Source: Pelagomonas calceolata
Lineage: Eukaryota > Sar > Pelagophyceae > Pelagomonadales > Pelagomonadaceae
Assembly: GCA_918797485.1 (NCBI GenBank)
Contig: CAKKNE010000003.1
Location: forward strand, 620,001 to 684,000
Direction of reading: 5' to 3'
DNA length: 64,000 nucleotides
In this document: positions 32,980-42,215 of the stretch, one piece after another
How the letters are laid out: every line of letters starts with the position of its first letter
Position numbering within the stretch: the stretch's first letter is position 1
The notes under the pieces: model-generated
The model's database searches: none
Seen by the model: the letters and a program-made list of their open reading frames with translations, nothing else
What the model was told of the DNA's origin: nothing
Position numbers and translations under genes: made by a program

Positions 32980-34377
32980 ATGTCGCGCGCGGAGAAAGAG
33001 GAAGGGCAATACATGATCCGTACGATCGAGCGCGCCAAGACGCACTACGACGTGTTCCAGCTCCCTGATGACGCGGACGCCAAGACCATTCGGACGACGA
33101 TGCGAGATATGCTGCGCAAGATTCATCCGGACAAGTGCGGCAACGCCGGCCTGGAGGCGACGAAGCGCGTCAACGAGGCCTACGACGTGCTCAAGGACCC
33201 GGACTCGAGAGCTGCCTATGACCTCGAGCTCCGCGAGCAGCGCGAGCAGCGCGAGCCGCCCAAGAAGCCGAAGGCCAAGCCAAAAGCGAAGCCGGCCGCG
33301 AAACCTAAAGCGGCGCCGAAGCCCCGCGCGCCGCCCAAGGCCCGCTCGGCGTCGCCGAAGCGCGCCGCGCCGGAGGACGACGACGAGCCCGCGCCGAAGC
33401 CCAAGCGTGGCCGCAAGGCCGAGGCCGAGGCGCCGTCGCCGGCGCCCGCCGCCGCGCCCGCCGCCGCGCCGCGACCCTACATGGGTAGCTGTACGTGCAA
33501 GGTCCTCACGCAGAGCAACTGGCCGTTGTCTTGCAAAGCGCGGCTCGCCCAGCATTGCAACGCGGGCGACGTCGGGCCGCACGAGTGTTCCTGCGTCGAC
33601 GCGCGGCAGACCTGGGACGGCACGGTGGCGTGCCGCGGCGACGACCACCTCTGCGTTTGCAACACCCACGCGGAAAGCATGGGCGCGGCTTTTTCTAGTA
33701 TCGGCGCCTGCCGCGCGGCGACTCACGAGTGCTCGTGCGCCGGCATGGGTCCGTTGAGTTGCCGCGCGACGGACGCCGCCCACGTTTGCACGTGCGAAGC
33801 GTCGCCGCACAATTGCAAGGCTCAGGCGCGAAAGCACAAGTGCCGTTGCGTCGAGACGAAGAATCCGGGCATTTGTAGGGCGACGCGGCACGCGTGCTCA
33901 TGTAAGGAGACCGGCAAGCCCGCCTCGTGCCTCGCGGCGACGCACGACTGCACGTGTCCAAACCACGCCGGGGGCTGGGGACGCGGGACCGCAAATTGCC
34001 GGGCCGACGACCACGAGTGCACCTGCCTTGCCGGCGGCGTGAAGACGTGCCGCGGCGGCGACGACGTCGTGCATGCGTGCACGTGCGAGGCGCTTGTCAA
34101 AGGCGCCTGGCTGGACTCGAGAAGCCACACCGCTCCCTGCAAAGCCCCCGATGCCGCGCACGTCTGCGTCTGCGGCCCTCAGGCGCACCCGTATTACGAG
34201 TACTGCCGCTCCGTCCGCGGTGCCGTGCCCCGGCTCGCGCAGGCGCCACCGCCGCGAGCGCCGCCGCCGCCGCGGGCGACGCGCGCGCCACGGGCGCCGC
34301 GCCGAGGCCGCGGCAGCCGCCCTAGCGACCCCCAGTATGTCCCAGACAGCGACGAGGACTACGACGACGACGAATGA
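32980..34377 (+). CDS. J-domain protein with CxC/His-rich repeat array
   Basis: 465 aa. Residues ~20-90 form a J domain (HYDVFQLPDDADAKTIRTTM ... NEAYDVLKDPDSRAAYDLEL) with an intact HPD motif in KIHPDKCG, so it should stimulate an Hsp70 ATPase. A Lys/Pro/Ala linker (~90-165) looks like a nuclear localisation or nucleic-acid-binding tail. From ~167 to ~410 there are about eleven CxC units of the type C-R/K-A-x(2-4)-H-x-C-x-C, such as CRATRHACSCKETG and CLAATHDCTCPN. They resemble a metal-binding array, but I recognise no named domain. The end is Pro/Arg-rich then acidic (DSDEDYDDDE). No signal peptide. Faces a SANT-domain ER protein gene, with stops 26 bp apart. Confidence 0.8.
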   Translation: MSRAEKEEGQYMIRTIERAKTHYDVFQLPDDADAKTIRTTMRDMLRKIHPDKCGNAGLEATKRVNEAYDVLKDPDSRAAYDLELREQREQREPPKKPKAKPKAKPAAKPKAAPKPRAPPKARSASPKRAAPEDDDEPAPKPKRGRKAEAEAPSPAPAAAPAAAPRPYMGSCTCKVLTQSNWPLSCKARLAQHCNAGDVGPHECSCVDARQTWDGTVACRGDDHLCVCNTHAESMGAAFSSIGACRAATHECSCAGMGPLSCRATDAAHVCTCEASPHNCKAQARKHKCRCVETKNPGICRATRHACSCKETGKPASCLAATHDCTCPNHAGGWGRGTANCRADDHECTCLAGGVKTCRGGDDVVHACTCEALVKGAWLDSRSHTAPCKAPDAAHVCVCGPQAHPYYEYCRSVRGAVPRLAQAPPPRAPPPPRATRAPRAPRRGRGSRPSDPQYVPDSDEDYDDDE

Positions 34378-34380
34378 ACG

Positions 34381-34399
34381 TATATAACAAATAACACGT
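34381..34399. terminator. Shared 3'-end motif between convergent genes, copy 2
   Basis: TATATAACAAATAACACGT occupies almost the whole 26-bp gap between convergent stop codons. Compare 23833-23849. Confidence 0.35.
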
Positions 34400-34403
34400 T
34401 ACT

Positions 34404-35270
34404 CTATGCGTCCTTCTTCCCCTCGGCCGCCTCTTTCTCCAGGATCTGCTGCAATTTATAGTGCGCCGCGCACTCCTTGTGGTCCTTGCCCTCGACCTTT
34501 TCGGCGACGAGGCGCCATCGCTCTTTTGGAGGGAGACCCAGGAGCGGCCCGAGCGCCTTCCGGAACTGCTTTTCTTGACGCGGCGTCCACTCCTCGAGCT
34601 CCTCGTTGTCGCGCCACGTCGGCGCCGGCTTTGCGAGCGACTCGGCTTTTGCTGCCGCCATCGCCTCGGCGTAGAACTGCGTCTGGCGGATGGCCTCGCG
34701 GATTTCGTCGTCCACTTTTCGCGGTCTATCCACGGCCGCCGCCGACGCCTGCAAGACCAGGAACCCTATCATTAACAACAATACCAGGGAACCAAAGGGC
34801 ACCAAAAACCCCATGATCTTCCTCCGCCGCTCGGCGTAGTACTCCTCGGACTTGATCCGCTTCTGTTCTCTGCGTACAAAGTCGTTAATCACATCAATCG
34901 CCTCCGCATTCGTGCAGCCCTTGCAGTCCAAGCCGTGGTCCTCCAACCGTCGTCGCGTCTTCTTCGTCATCTTCCTCCGCAAATCCTCTTTACGTCCGAT
35001 GCCATCTTTACTCTCCCACTGGTCCCGGACACCTTGGCTCTCTCTCTCACCTCTCGACTGCTTAATAGTTTCTTGAAACGCGGCATTCTCCAAATCTTCC
35101 AGCTGCTCCGGCGTCATGAGCTTCTTGATCTCTTCGTCGATGACCATCGTGAGGTCGAGGTCCATGTCCCTTAAAGGACCGTCGACCGGGTCCTCGTACT
35201 TCATCTCCAGCGTTTCTGGTTCTTTGGCCAGGGCTGCGACGAGCAGCATGATGGCGTGCAGGCGGCGCAT
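34404..35270 (-). CDS. ER membrane protein with C-terminal SANT domain (DNAJC1-like without J domain)
   Basis: 288 aa. The N-terminus MRRLHAIMLLVAALAKEPET is a likely signal peptide. An acidic, then basic helical luminal segment contains a CKGC pair (LDCKGCTNAEAIDVINDF). One clear transmembrane helix at ~155-175 (IMGFLVPFGSLVLLLMIGFL) is followed by a cytosolic part ending in a SANT/Myb-like domain (EEWTPRQEKQFRKALGPLLG, then ERWRLVAEKVEGKDHKEC). The arrangement signal-TM-SANT matches the ER chaperone DNAJC1/MTJ1, but the luminal J domain is absent. Possible role at the translocon or ribosome-associated quality control is inferred from that similarity. Confidence 0.7.
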   Translation of the reverse strand: MRRLHAIMLLVAALAKEPETLEMKYEDPVDGPLRDMDLDLTMVIDEEIKKLMTPEQLEDLENAAFQETIKQSRGERESQGVRDQWESKDGIGRKEDLRRKMTKKTRRRLEDHGLDCKGCTNAEAIDVINDFVRREQKRIKSEEYYAERRRKIMGFLVPFGSLVLLLMIGFLVLQASAAAVDRPRKVDDEIREAIRQTQFYAEAMAAAKAESLAKPAPTWRDNEELEEWTPRQEKQFRKALGPLLGLPPKERWRLVAEKVEGKDHKECAAHYKLQQILEKEAAEGKKDA

Positions 35271-35776
35271 GATGAATGCGCGACGCCGTGAGGTCTGGCT
35301 GCCTCAGGCTGTAGGCTGTGCGGCGCAAGCAGTGCTCGTCAGCCGCTGTCGTCGCTCAGTGATGCTGCACCGATCGAACAGACTGTGCCAACGAGCACTA
35401 ACCTCCTACGGCCAGCGGTTCGAGCAATTGCGTCGCGCTCGACGCTCATCGTCGAGGCCCTCGTCGATCGAGTGCGCAAAACCAAGCTCTGCCGGCCGAT
35501 GACACTGCTCCCGTGTAGTACTCTGGCAGCCTTTGGAAGGATCAATGTCTGCGGTGCGGGTCCGAGCTGTCCATCAGCTACGAGTTCGACGCGACCGCAA
35601 AACGCCTCAAACGCCGGCACCAGGCACGCATTGCTGGAACACGCACGATCGCGCGACCTGCCACCTACCATATCACAGACTGCTGCCGAGAAAAGCGCCA
35701 ACCAAGCCCCCAGGGCTCTTATTTGACACCTGGGCTGCTGAGAGCAGTTTCAAAACGCGGACGGCGACGCAAAACC
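35271..35776. other. Divergent intergenic region
   Basis: 506 bp between the SANT protein (minus) and the MYND-Aha1 gene (plus). No GCTAG element, RNA gene or repeat seen; several short overlapping frames only. Confidence 0.4.
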
Positions 35777-36703
35777 ATGCCGGTAGACTACTCCAAGTTC
35801 GACGCCATCGAAGATAGTGATGAAGAGAAAGATACAAAGGACGACAAGAAGATCAAAAAGGCCGCCTCGACACCGATCAAACACGTAAAATGCGCGAACT
35901 GCGGCGACACCGAGGCCGTGCTCAAGGCCTGCCAGCGCTGCAAGAAGGTCGCCTACTGCGGCGCCCGATGTCAAAGGGACGACTGGCGCTTCCACAAGCG
36001 CGTGTGCTGCCCGCCCAAAGACGCGAAAAAGAAGGAACCTCCCACAAAGCCGAAGCCGCCGAAGAAGACCACACCTGCAAAGGTGGAATCGTCGGATGAC
36101 GACGACGACGAGCCCCTGACGTGGTACAAGCACCGCGAGACCAAACTCCCAGACTCGAACGTGCAACACGTCAAGCTGCCGTCGACGCCTTCGGAAGAGT
36201 CTCTGAACAGGAAGGACTCGGCCGGAAGTGCGTGGAACGCGGCGGGCACGTGGGAGGAGCGCGACGCCCTGCCGAAGGTGCGCGAGCGCATTGAAACTGT
36301 GGTCAAGCGCGTGCCAGACCGGGACTTTGGGTCCGGCGTGATCAGTGTGGATCGGGTGAAGAGCGTGACCGGCGACGCGTCGGTCGGCGTCATTCGCGGC
36401 AAGGCGCGCCAGTTCCTCGACGTGAAGATCGAAGTGGCCTTCCGGGTCCGCGTCGGCGGCGACGACCAGGCCTACAAGGGCACGCTGACGCTGAAGGACT
36501 ACTCGGCGGACGCAGCCACCGAACCCGTGGACGTCGAGGTGAAGTTCTCCGACGCGGCGCGCGTCCCGGCGCACGTCTGCGACGCCGTCCGCGGCGCGCT
36601 GGGGCACACGGGCGCCGTCGAGGCGGGCGCGACCGGGACCTTCGCGCGGGACGTCGTCGGCGCGCTCGCGGCGGAGCTCCTGCCGGGGCTCAAGGACCTC
36701 TAG
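35777..36703 (+). CDS. MYND zinc finger fused to Aha1 N-terminal domain
   Basis: 308 aa from ATG 35777 (MPVDYSKFDAIEDSDEEKD). Residues ~40-78 are a MYND finger: CANCGDTEAVLKACQRCKK, then YCGARCQRDDWRFHKRVC, with all Cys/His ligands in place. A charged linker follows (KKTTPAKVESSDDDDDEP). Residues ~155-305 match the Hsp90 co-chaperone Aha1 N-domain: WNAAGTWEERDALPKV, then RVKSVTGDASVGVIRGKA, then FLDVKIEVAFRV and YKGTLTLKDYS. The typical NWHWEE opening appears as AWNAAGTWEE. Canonical Aha1 has a second (C-terminal) domain, which is missing. Predicted to bind the Hsp90 middle domain, with MYND recruiting a partner such as a PxLxP-type peptide (inference). Confidence 0.8.
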   Translation: MPVDYSKFDAIEDSDEEKDTKDDKKIKKAASTPIKHVKCANCGDTEAVLKACQRCKKVAYCGARCQRDDWRFHKRVCCPPKDAKKKEPPTKPKPPKKTTPAKVESSDDDDDEPLTWYKHRETKLPDSNVQHVKLPSTPSEESLNRKDSAGSAWNAAGTWEERDALPKVRERIETVVKRVPDRDFGSGVISVDRVKSVTGDASVGVIRGKARQFLDVKIEVAFRVRVGGDDQAYKGTLTLKDYSADAATEPVDVEVKFSDAARVPAHVCDAVRGALGHTGAVEAGATGTFARDVVGALAAELLPGLKDL

Positions 36704-36984
36704 TGTAATTTTAATTTAGTACAACGCGCGCGTCGACGAGAGTCAGGCATGGCCCAGTCTTTGCCACTGCCAGACTTTGGCCTACATTGAGGCTACAAGC
36801 TCGTAGCGCCTGCTTGCTTTTGTCTGCCCAGCAGCTGCCCTAAATCACAAGTGCCGCCGCTAACACACAAGCCAAAGCTAAAAACGGGAGGTGCCAATAC
36901 ACAGCGGATTGGCATTTGGGGCAGCCCTGCACTTCAGGCAAAGCCCAGAGCATCTAGATCGTAGCGCTGCGAGAACAGCCCGCG

Positions 36985-39852
36985 ATGGGCTCAGGCGCGT
37001 CGACCGACAAGAAACCGCTCACCGAAGTAAGGCTGAAAAGCGAGGTCGGCGTCCTCTTCGACGACAAGGCGAAGCGAGCCTTCGATGCCGCCGCCACTGA
37101 GGACCCGGACGGCACGCGCACGGTGCCGTGGCCCACGATAGAAGCCCACGCCAAGGAGCACGACGAGCGCGCGCTCGACCCGCGGAAATGCATGTTTCAC
37201 AACCTGAAGGCCTTCAAGGCCGCGCGGGAGCAGATCGACGAGATCGCGCGCGTGCACATCAAGGGCGCGGTGCGCGAGATCCCGTGGGTGGGCAAATCTC
37301 TCGGAGACGAATGTCGGCAGTGCGGCCTCGACGGCGAGCCGGCCGCGTCGCTCGACGCGCTGTACGAGGTCGCCGCGCTGGCGAGGGTGCAGTTCGAGGA
37401 GATTATGACGGCCGCGTGCCCTGAAAGCGGCGTAAAGCTGATGTTTGCGCCGCTGAAGGGCCGCGACCGCGCCGGTGCCAAGGCGCGCGACGAGTACGCC
37501 GATAAGACGGCTCCGTGCTACTCGTGGCTCTTCGACATTACGCGCGGTGCTGCGCTGTGCCAGACGGAGGACGCCCTGGTCAGTTTGTACAAGGCGCTCG
37601 AAGCGGACGACCGTGTGGATATCGTGCGGACGAAGAACAGGTTCGCGCCGCCGCTCTTCAACGGCTACCAGGACATTCTGATGAACGTCGCCGTGAAAGT
37701 CGAGAACGTGAAGCACTTGTGCGAGCTCCAGATCCATCTCATGCCGATCAAAGAGTCGGAGGCGCTGCACCAGAGCCACACGGTCTACGAGTATTTCCGG
37801 TCGTTTTTCTTGGGCAATTCAGACGCCGTCGCGCAGCGGCTCGAGATGTTGTGCGAGTTACCCGTCGACGACGCTTCCGATGTGGATGAGTTGGTGGACC
37901 ATGTGCTCGGGTCCGACGCGGACGCGAATTTGCTCGAGGGGCTCTGCGAGTTGCTCGAGTCGATCCAGGAGTCCGCGGGCGTCGTGAAGGTCCGGCAAGG
38001 CATCTTGGCTGAGAAGGAGCGCGCGTTCGGTGCGAGGAGCAAGGAGGTGGGTGAGGCGCTGTGGGATCTTGGGCTCGCGTACGGGGATCTTGGCGACAAT
38101 GCCAAGAGGCTTGAGGTCTTGGAGCGGGCGCTCCCGATCTACGAGCGCGAGTACGGTAGCGACCACGCGGAGGTGGCCAGCGTGTTGAATAGTCTCGGGA
38201 ACGCGTACGGCTCATTAGGCGACCACGCGAAGGGTCGAGACATGCTGGAGCGCGCGCTCGCGATCAAGGAGCGGGCGTATGGCCGCGACCACCCGGAAGT
38301 GGCCCCCACGCTGAACAACCTCGGGAACGCGTACGGCTCTTTAGGCGACCACGCGAAGAAGCGAGACGTGCTGGAGCGCGCGCTCGCGATCAAGGAGCGG
38401 GCGTACGGTCGCGACCACCCGGAAGTGGCCAAGACGCTGATGAACCTCGCGAACGCGTACGGCAAATTAGGCGACCAGGCGAAGAAGCGAGACGTGCTGG
38501 AGCGCGCGCTCGCGATCAAGGAGCGGTCGTACGGCCGCGAACACACGAGCGTGGCCCTCACGCTGGGGAACCTCGGGAACGCGTACGGCGAATTAGGCGA
38601 CCACGCTAAGGAGCAAGACATGCTGGAGCGCGCGCTCGCGATCAACGAGCGGGCGTACGGCCGCGACCACCCGTCAGTGGCCAGCGTGTTGAATAGTCTC
38701 GGGAACGCGTACGGCTCATTAGGCGACCACGCGAAGGGTCGAGACATGCTGGAGCGCGCGCTCGCGATCAAGGAGCGGGCGTATGGCCGCGACCACGCGG
38801 AAGTGGCCCGCACGCTGACGAACCTCGGGGACGTGTACCGCATGCTTGGAGACGACGCCAAGGAGCGAGACATGCTGGAGCGCGCGCTTGCGATCAAGGA
38901 GCGGGCGTACGGACCCGATCACGTTGAGCTAGCCAACACTCTCTGGAATCTTGCCGATTCGTACGGCGCCCTCGGCGACACAGCCAAGCAGCAGGAAAGT
39001 TTAAAGCGCGGACTCGCGATCAATGAGAGAACGTACGGACCAGATCATTCCGAGACGGTCGATTTCCGGAAGGAGCTCGCTTCCCTGCTGCACGCCGCGG
39101 CGGCGAAAGGCGACGTCGACGCGATGACCCAGGTTCTGGACGGCGGCGCCGCTGTCGACCAAGCTAGAGGGGACGGCGCGACGTCGCTATATCTCGCCTG
39201 CCAGAAGGGCCACACCGACGCGGCGCGGCTGTTGCTGGAGAAAGACGCGGAGGTCGATCGCGCGACGAAAAAGGGCGCAACGCCGCTATTCATCGCCTGC
39301 TTCAAGGGTCACGTCGACGCGGCGCGGCTGGTGCTGGACAAAGGCGCCGAGGTCGACCGGGCGACGGAGAAGGGTGCGACGCCGCTGTACATCGCTTGCC
39401 AGAAGGGCCACGTCGACGCGGTGCAACTGCTGCTGGACAACGGCGCTGAGGTCGACCGGGCGGACGAGGACGGCTGGACGCCGTTGCTCGTCGCCTGCGA
39501 ACACGGCCGCGTCGACGCGGCGCGGCTGTTGCTGGAGAAAGGTGCAGATATCAACAGGGCGATGGAGGGCGGCGATACGCCCCTGTTGATCGCGTGCTAC
39601 AACGGCCACGTAGACGCGGCGCGGCTATTGTTGGACCGCGGCGCCGACGTTCACCACAGGGCCGATTCAGGTCACACTTGCCTGAATACCGCCTGCTGCG
39701 AAGGTCACATCGAGATCGTTCGGCTTTTGTTAGATAACGGGGCTGTCGCTGACCTGGACGTAGCAGACGAAGGCGGCGACACGCCGAAGGCCAACGCGGA
39801 GTCCCAGGGCCACGCGGCCGTCGTCGACCTCCTCGCCCAATACACCGAGTAA
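36985..39852 (+). CDS. RelA/SpoT-like, TPR and ankyrin protein with myristoylation motif
   Basis: 955 aa. The start MGSGASTDKK is a good N-myristoylation signal. Residues ~140-275 resemble a RelA/SpoT nucleotidyltransferase-like domain: FAPLKGRDRAGAKARDEYAD, then LFDITRGAALC, then RTKNRF, then FNGYQDILMNV and HLCELQIHLMPI. The NGYQ and ExQxH positions match the fold; catalytic competence is uncertain. Residues ~350-695 are about eight kinesin-light-chain-type TPRs of 42 residues (ALAIKERAYGRDHPEVA, NLGNAYGSLGDHAK). Residues ~700-950 are ankyrin repeats (ATPLYIACQKGHVDAVQLLL). The middle TPR units are nearly identical at DNA level. Likely a membrane-tethered scaffold. Its stop is 17 bp from that of the convergent AFG3-type gene. 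Confidence 0.8.
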   Translation: MGSGASTDKKPLTEVRLKSEVGVLFDDKAKRAFDAAATEDPDGTRTVPWPTIEAHAKEHDERALDPRKCMFHNLKAFKAAREQIDEIARVHIKGAVREIPWVGKSLGDECRQCGLDGEPAASLDALYEVAALARVQFEEIMTAACPESGVKLMFAPLKGRDRAGAKARDEYADKTAPCYSWLFDITRGAALCQTEDALVSLYKALEADDRVDIVRTKNRFAPPLFNGYQDILMNVAVKVENVKHLCELQIHLMPIKESEALHQSHTVYEYFRSFFLGNSDAVAQRLEMLCELPVDDASDVDELVDHVLGSDADANLLEGLCELLESIQESAGVVKVRQGILAEKERAFGARSKEVGEALWDLGLAYGDLGDNAKRLEVLERALPIYEREYGSDHAEVASVLNSLGNAYGSLGDHAKGRDMLERALAIKERAYGRDHPEVAPTLNNLGNAYGSLGDHAKKRDVLERALAIKERAYGRDHPEVAKTLMNLANAYGKLGDQAKKRDVLERALAIKERSYGREHTSVALTLGNLGNAYGELGDHAKEQDMLERALAINERAYGRDHPSVASVLNSLGNAYGSLGDHAKGRDMLERALAIKERAYGRDHAEVARTLTNLGDVYRMLGDDAKERDMLERALAIKERAYGPDHVELANTLWNLADSYGALGDTAKQQESLKRGLAINERTYGPDHSETVDFRKELASLLHAAAAKGDVDAMTQVLDGGAAVDQARGDGATSLYLACQKGHTDAARLLLEKDAEVDRATKKGATPLFIACFKGHVDAARLVLDKGAEVDRATEKGATPLYIACQKGHVDAVQLLLDNGAEVDRADEDGWTPLLVACEHGRVDAARLLLEKGADINRAMEGGDTPLLIACYNGHVDAARLLLDRGADVHHRADSGHTCLNTACCEGHIEIVRLLLDNGAVADLDVADEGGDTPKANAESQGHAAVVDLLAQYTE
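38173..38796 (+). repeat. Tandem TPR units of 126 bp with a 504-bp duplication
   Basis: Units of 126 bp encode 42-residue TPRs. The 120-bp stretch 38173-38292 recurs apparently unchanged at 38677-38796, exactly four units (504 bp) later, whereas the units between differ. This indicates a recent four-unit duplication or gene conversion. Confidence 0.85.
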
Positions 39853-39869
39853 TTCACAAGCGAAAGTAG

Positions 39870-42215
39870 TTATGCGGGCGACAGCGGGGGCACCTTGTCC
39901 ACCTTCTCCCCCTCGGGCGCCTCCTCGGCGGCGTCCTCCGGCGCAACAGCGGTCTCCGCGCGCGCCGTGATGAACTCCTCGTACTGTTTGTTCGTCTCGA
40001 AGGGCCGCTTGCCGAGGCACTCGACGATGTCGTCGTGGTTGATCGTCTCCTTCTCGACGAGTAGTTCAGCCAGAGCTTGCAGTTGCGCCTGCTTCTCGCC
40101 CAGCAATGACAGCACCCGAGCGTAGGCATCATCCACGATCTTCTTCGCCTCCTCGTCCATGGCCTGCGCCGTCGCTTCCGAGTATGGTCGCTGCTCGAAG
40201 GGCTCGTCGGACTTCGGAAAGGCCAATTGCCCGATGCGCTCGTTGTCGCTCATACCGTAATCCCGAATCATCCCGTAGGCCATCTGCGTCACGCGTCGCA
40301 GATCATCCGACGCACCGTTTGTGACGGAACCGAAGGTCAATTGCTCGGCGGCCCGTCCCCCGAGAGCCATGCAGATCACGTCGACGATCTGCGCTCGGTT
40401 TCGTAACGCAACTTCCTTGGGCAGGTACTGGGCGAATCCCAGAGCACCACTCCCTCTCGGTACTATGGTGACTTTAAGAAGAGGATCGGCGTGCTCCAGG
40501 AACCACCCACTCACCGCGTGACCGGCCTCGTGGAACGCGACAATTCTCTTCTCCTCCGGCGTCATGATCTTATTCGACTCGAGACCCGCCAACACCCGAT
40601 CGGCGGCCACCTCGAAGTCCTTGTAGGAGATGGCGTCGGCCGCTCGTCGGGCCGCGACGATCGCGGCTTCGTTACATACGTTCTGGATCTCGGCGCCCGC
40701 GAACCCGGGCGTCAGGCCGGCCAGTCTCCCGGCGAACTCCTCGCCCGGTCCATCTAAATTTAAACCCTTCAGATGTACTAAGAATATTTCTTTTCGGCCC
40801 TTGATGTCCGGGACTCCCACGGTTATCTGTCGATCAAATCTGCCTGGTCTTGTGAGCGCTTTGTCTAAGACATCGGCTCGGTTCGTACCCGCCAAGACAA
40901 CGACCTTATTGTCGCCTCCACTCTCCGTGAAGCCGTCCATCTCGACCAACAACTGATTTAACGTATTTTCCCGCTCGTCGTTGCCGCCCGCGAACCCACC
41001 GCGCCCCCGCTGCCGTCCCACCGCATCGATCTCATCGATAAAGATCATGCAGGGCTGGTTCTGGCGCGCCTCCTTGAATAAGTCGCGGACGCGCGACGGA
41101 CCCACGCCCACGAACATCTCCACAAATTCCGAGCCGGAAATGGAGTAGAAGGGCACGTTCGCCTCGCCCGCCGTGGCCTTCGCGAGTAATGTTTTACCGG
41201 TCCCAGGAGGACCGCACAACAGAGCGCCCTTCGGGATCTTCGCGCCGAGCTTCGTAAATCTATCTGGTTCCTTCAAAAACTCCACAAATTCCATCACTTC
41301 CTTCTTCGCCTCGTCGCAGCCCGCGACGTCGGCGTAGGTGACGTTCACGTCTTCCTTCTTGATCTTCTTGGCCTTGCTCTGGCCGATGCGGAAGATGTTC
41401 GACATGCCGCCACCTCCACCCGATCCACCGCCGCCGCCTACTGATCTCATCACATACAACCAGGCCCCGATAATGAGCAGAGTAGGTAAGAATTTCGCCC
41501 CTTCCGCGGCCCAGTTCGTCTCCGAGACGTACTGGACCGGAACAAAATCCCGCGGCTCGATGCCCAACTGCCGTTGGGCCGCCTCGAGCTTCCTCTCAAA
41601 AATTTCCACGGACCCGATCGCAAAATGATAGGAAGGCGCCTGCTGCGGACCGCTCGACCCGATGCGCGGGTACCGCGTCTTCGGCTGCTCTTGGGGCGGT
41701 TGCTGCTGGGAATCCCAGGCGTAGGGATCCCTCAATTCATCGGTCTTCTCCTCCCTCTTAGATAACGAAACAGATGCGTTGGGCCGCAGCAAAACTTCTG
41801 CTACCTTGCTGTTCGTCACGATGATCCTGTCCACTTCTCCGGACTCCAACAACACGGTGGCGAACTCCTGCCAGTTGATCTCCGTGCCCTGGTTCTCGCG
41901 GCTCGAGAGCCAGACGACCCCCAGGCCTATTGCTGCTAGCGCGGAGACGATCCTCGGAATCCCGTCTGGAGGCAGGCCGCCACCTGGATCACCACCTCCA
42001 CCTGAACTACTCTTCTTCGTGGACGAGGCCTTGGCGCCCCCGCTTGTCTTTTTGCTACCGGTGCCTTTGGTCGTCGTTTTGCCTTTCGGGTAAAAATGTC
42101 CGAAGCCCTTCGGCGCGTTGTTGCCGCTCCCGAAGAGGAAGAAGCGGCGGCGCTGGATGGCTTGCGTTTGTCTTGCGGGCGCCACGCGGGCCGCCAGGCG
42201 CCGCGCTGCGAGCAT
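39870..42215 (-). CDS. AFG3L2-like: Mitochondrial m-AAA (AFG3/FtsH) protease
   Basis: ATP-dependent inner-membrane metalloprotease for quality control and processing. Start [20 protein letters not shown] at 42213-42215 gives an Arg-rich mitochondrial presequence; 781 aa. Domain order: presequence, [12 protein letters not shown] motif typical of AFG3 proteins, Gly/Ser-rich linker, TM helix 1 ([17 protein letters not shown]), intermembrane-space domain, TM helix 2 ([15 protein letters not shown]), AAA+ domain with Walker A GPPGTGKT and Walker [13 protein letters not shown] ([15 protein letters not shown]), then the peptidase domain with HEAGH. All catalytic motifs are intact. The C-terminus is acidic. 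A GCTAG element lies 280 bp upstream. Confidence 0.93.
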   Translation of the reverse strand: MLAARRLAARVAPARQTQAIQRRRFFLFGSGNNAPKGFGHFYPKGKTTTKGTGSKKTSGGAKASSTKKSSSGGGGDPGGGLPPDGIPRIVSALAAIGLGVVWLSSRENQGTEINWQEFATVLLESGEVDRIIVTNSKVAEVLLRPNASVSLSKREEKTDELRDPYAWDSQQQPPQEQPKTRYPRIGSSGPQQAPSYHFAIGSVEIFERKLEAAQRQLGIEPRDFVPVQYVSETNWAAEGAKFLPTLLIIGAWLYVMRSVGGGGGSGGGGGMSNIFRIGQSKAKKIKKEDVNVTYADVAGCDEAKKEVMEFVEFLKEPDRFTKLGAKIPKGALLCGPPGTGKTLLAKATAGEANVPFYSISGSEFVEMFVGVGPSRVRDLFKEARQNQPCMIFIDEIDAVGRQRGRGGFAGGNDERENTLNQLLVEMDGFTESGGDNKVVVLAGTNRADVLDKALTRPGRFDRQITVGVPDIKGRKEIFLVHLKGLNLDGPGEEFAGRLAGLTPGFAGAEIQNVCNEAAIVAARRAADAISYKDFEVAADRVLAGLESNKIMTPEEKRIVAFHEAGHAVSGWFLEHADPLLKVTIVPRGSGALGFAQYLPKEVALRNRAQIVDVICMALGGRAAEQLTFGSVTNGASDDLRRVTQMAYGMIRDYGMSDNERIGQLAFPKSDEPFEQRPYSEATAQAMDEEAKKIVDDAYARVLSLLGEKQAQLQALAELLVEKETINHDDIVECLGKRPFETNKQYEEFITARAETAVAPEDAAEEAPEGEKVDKVPPLSPA

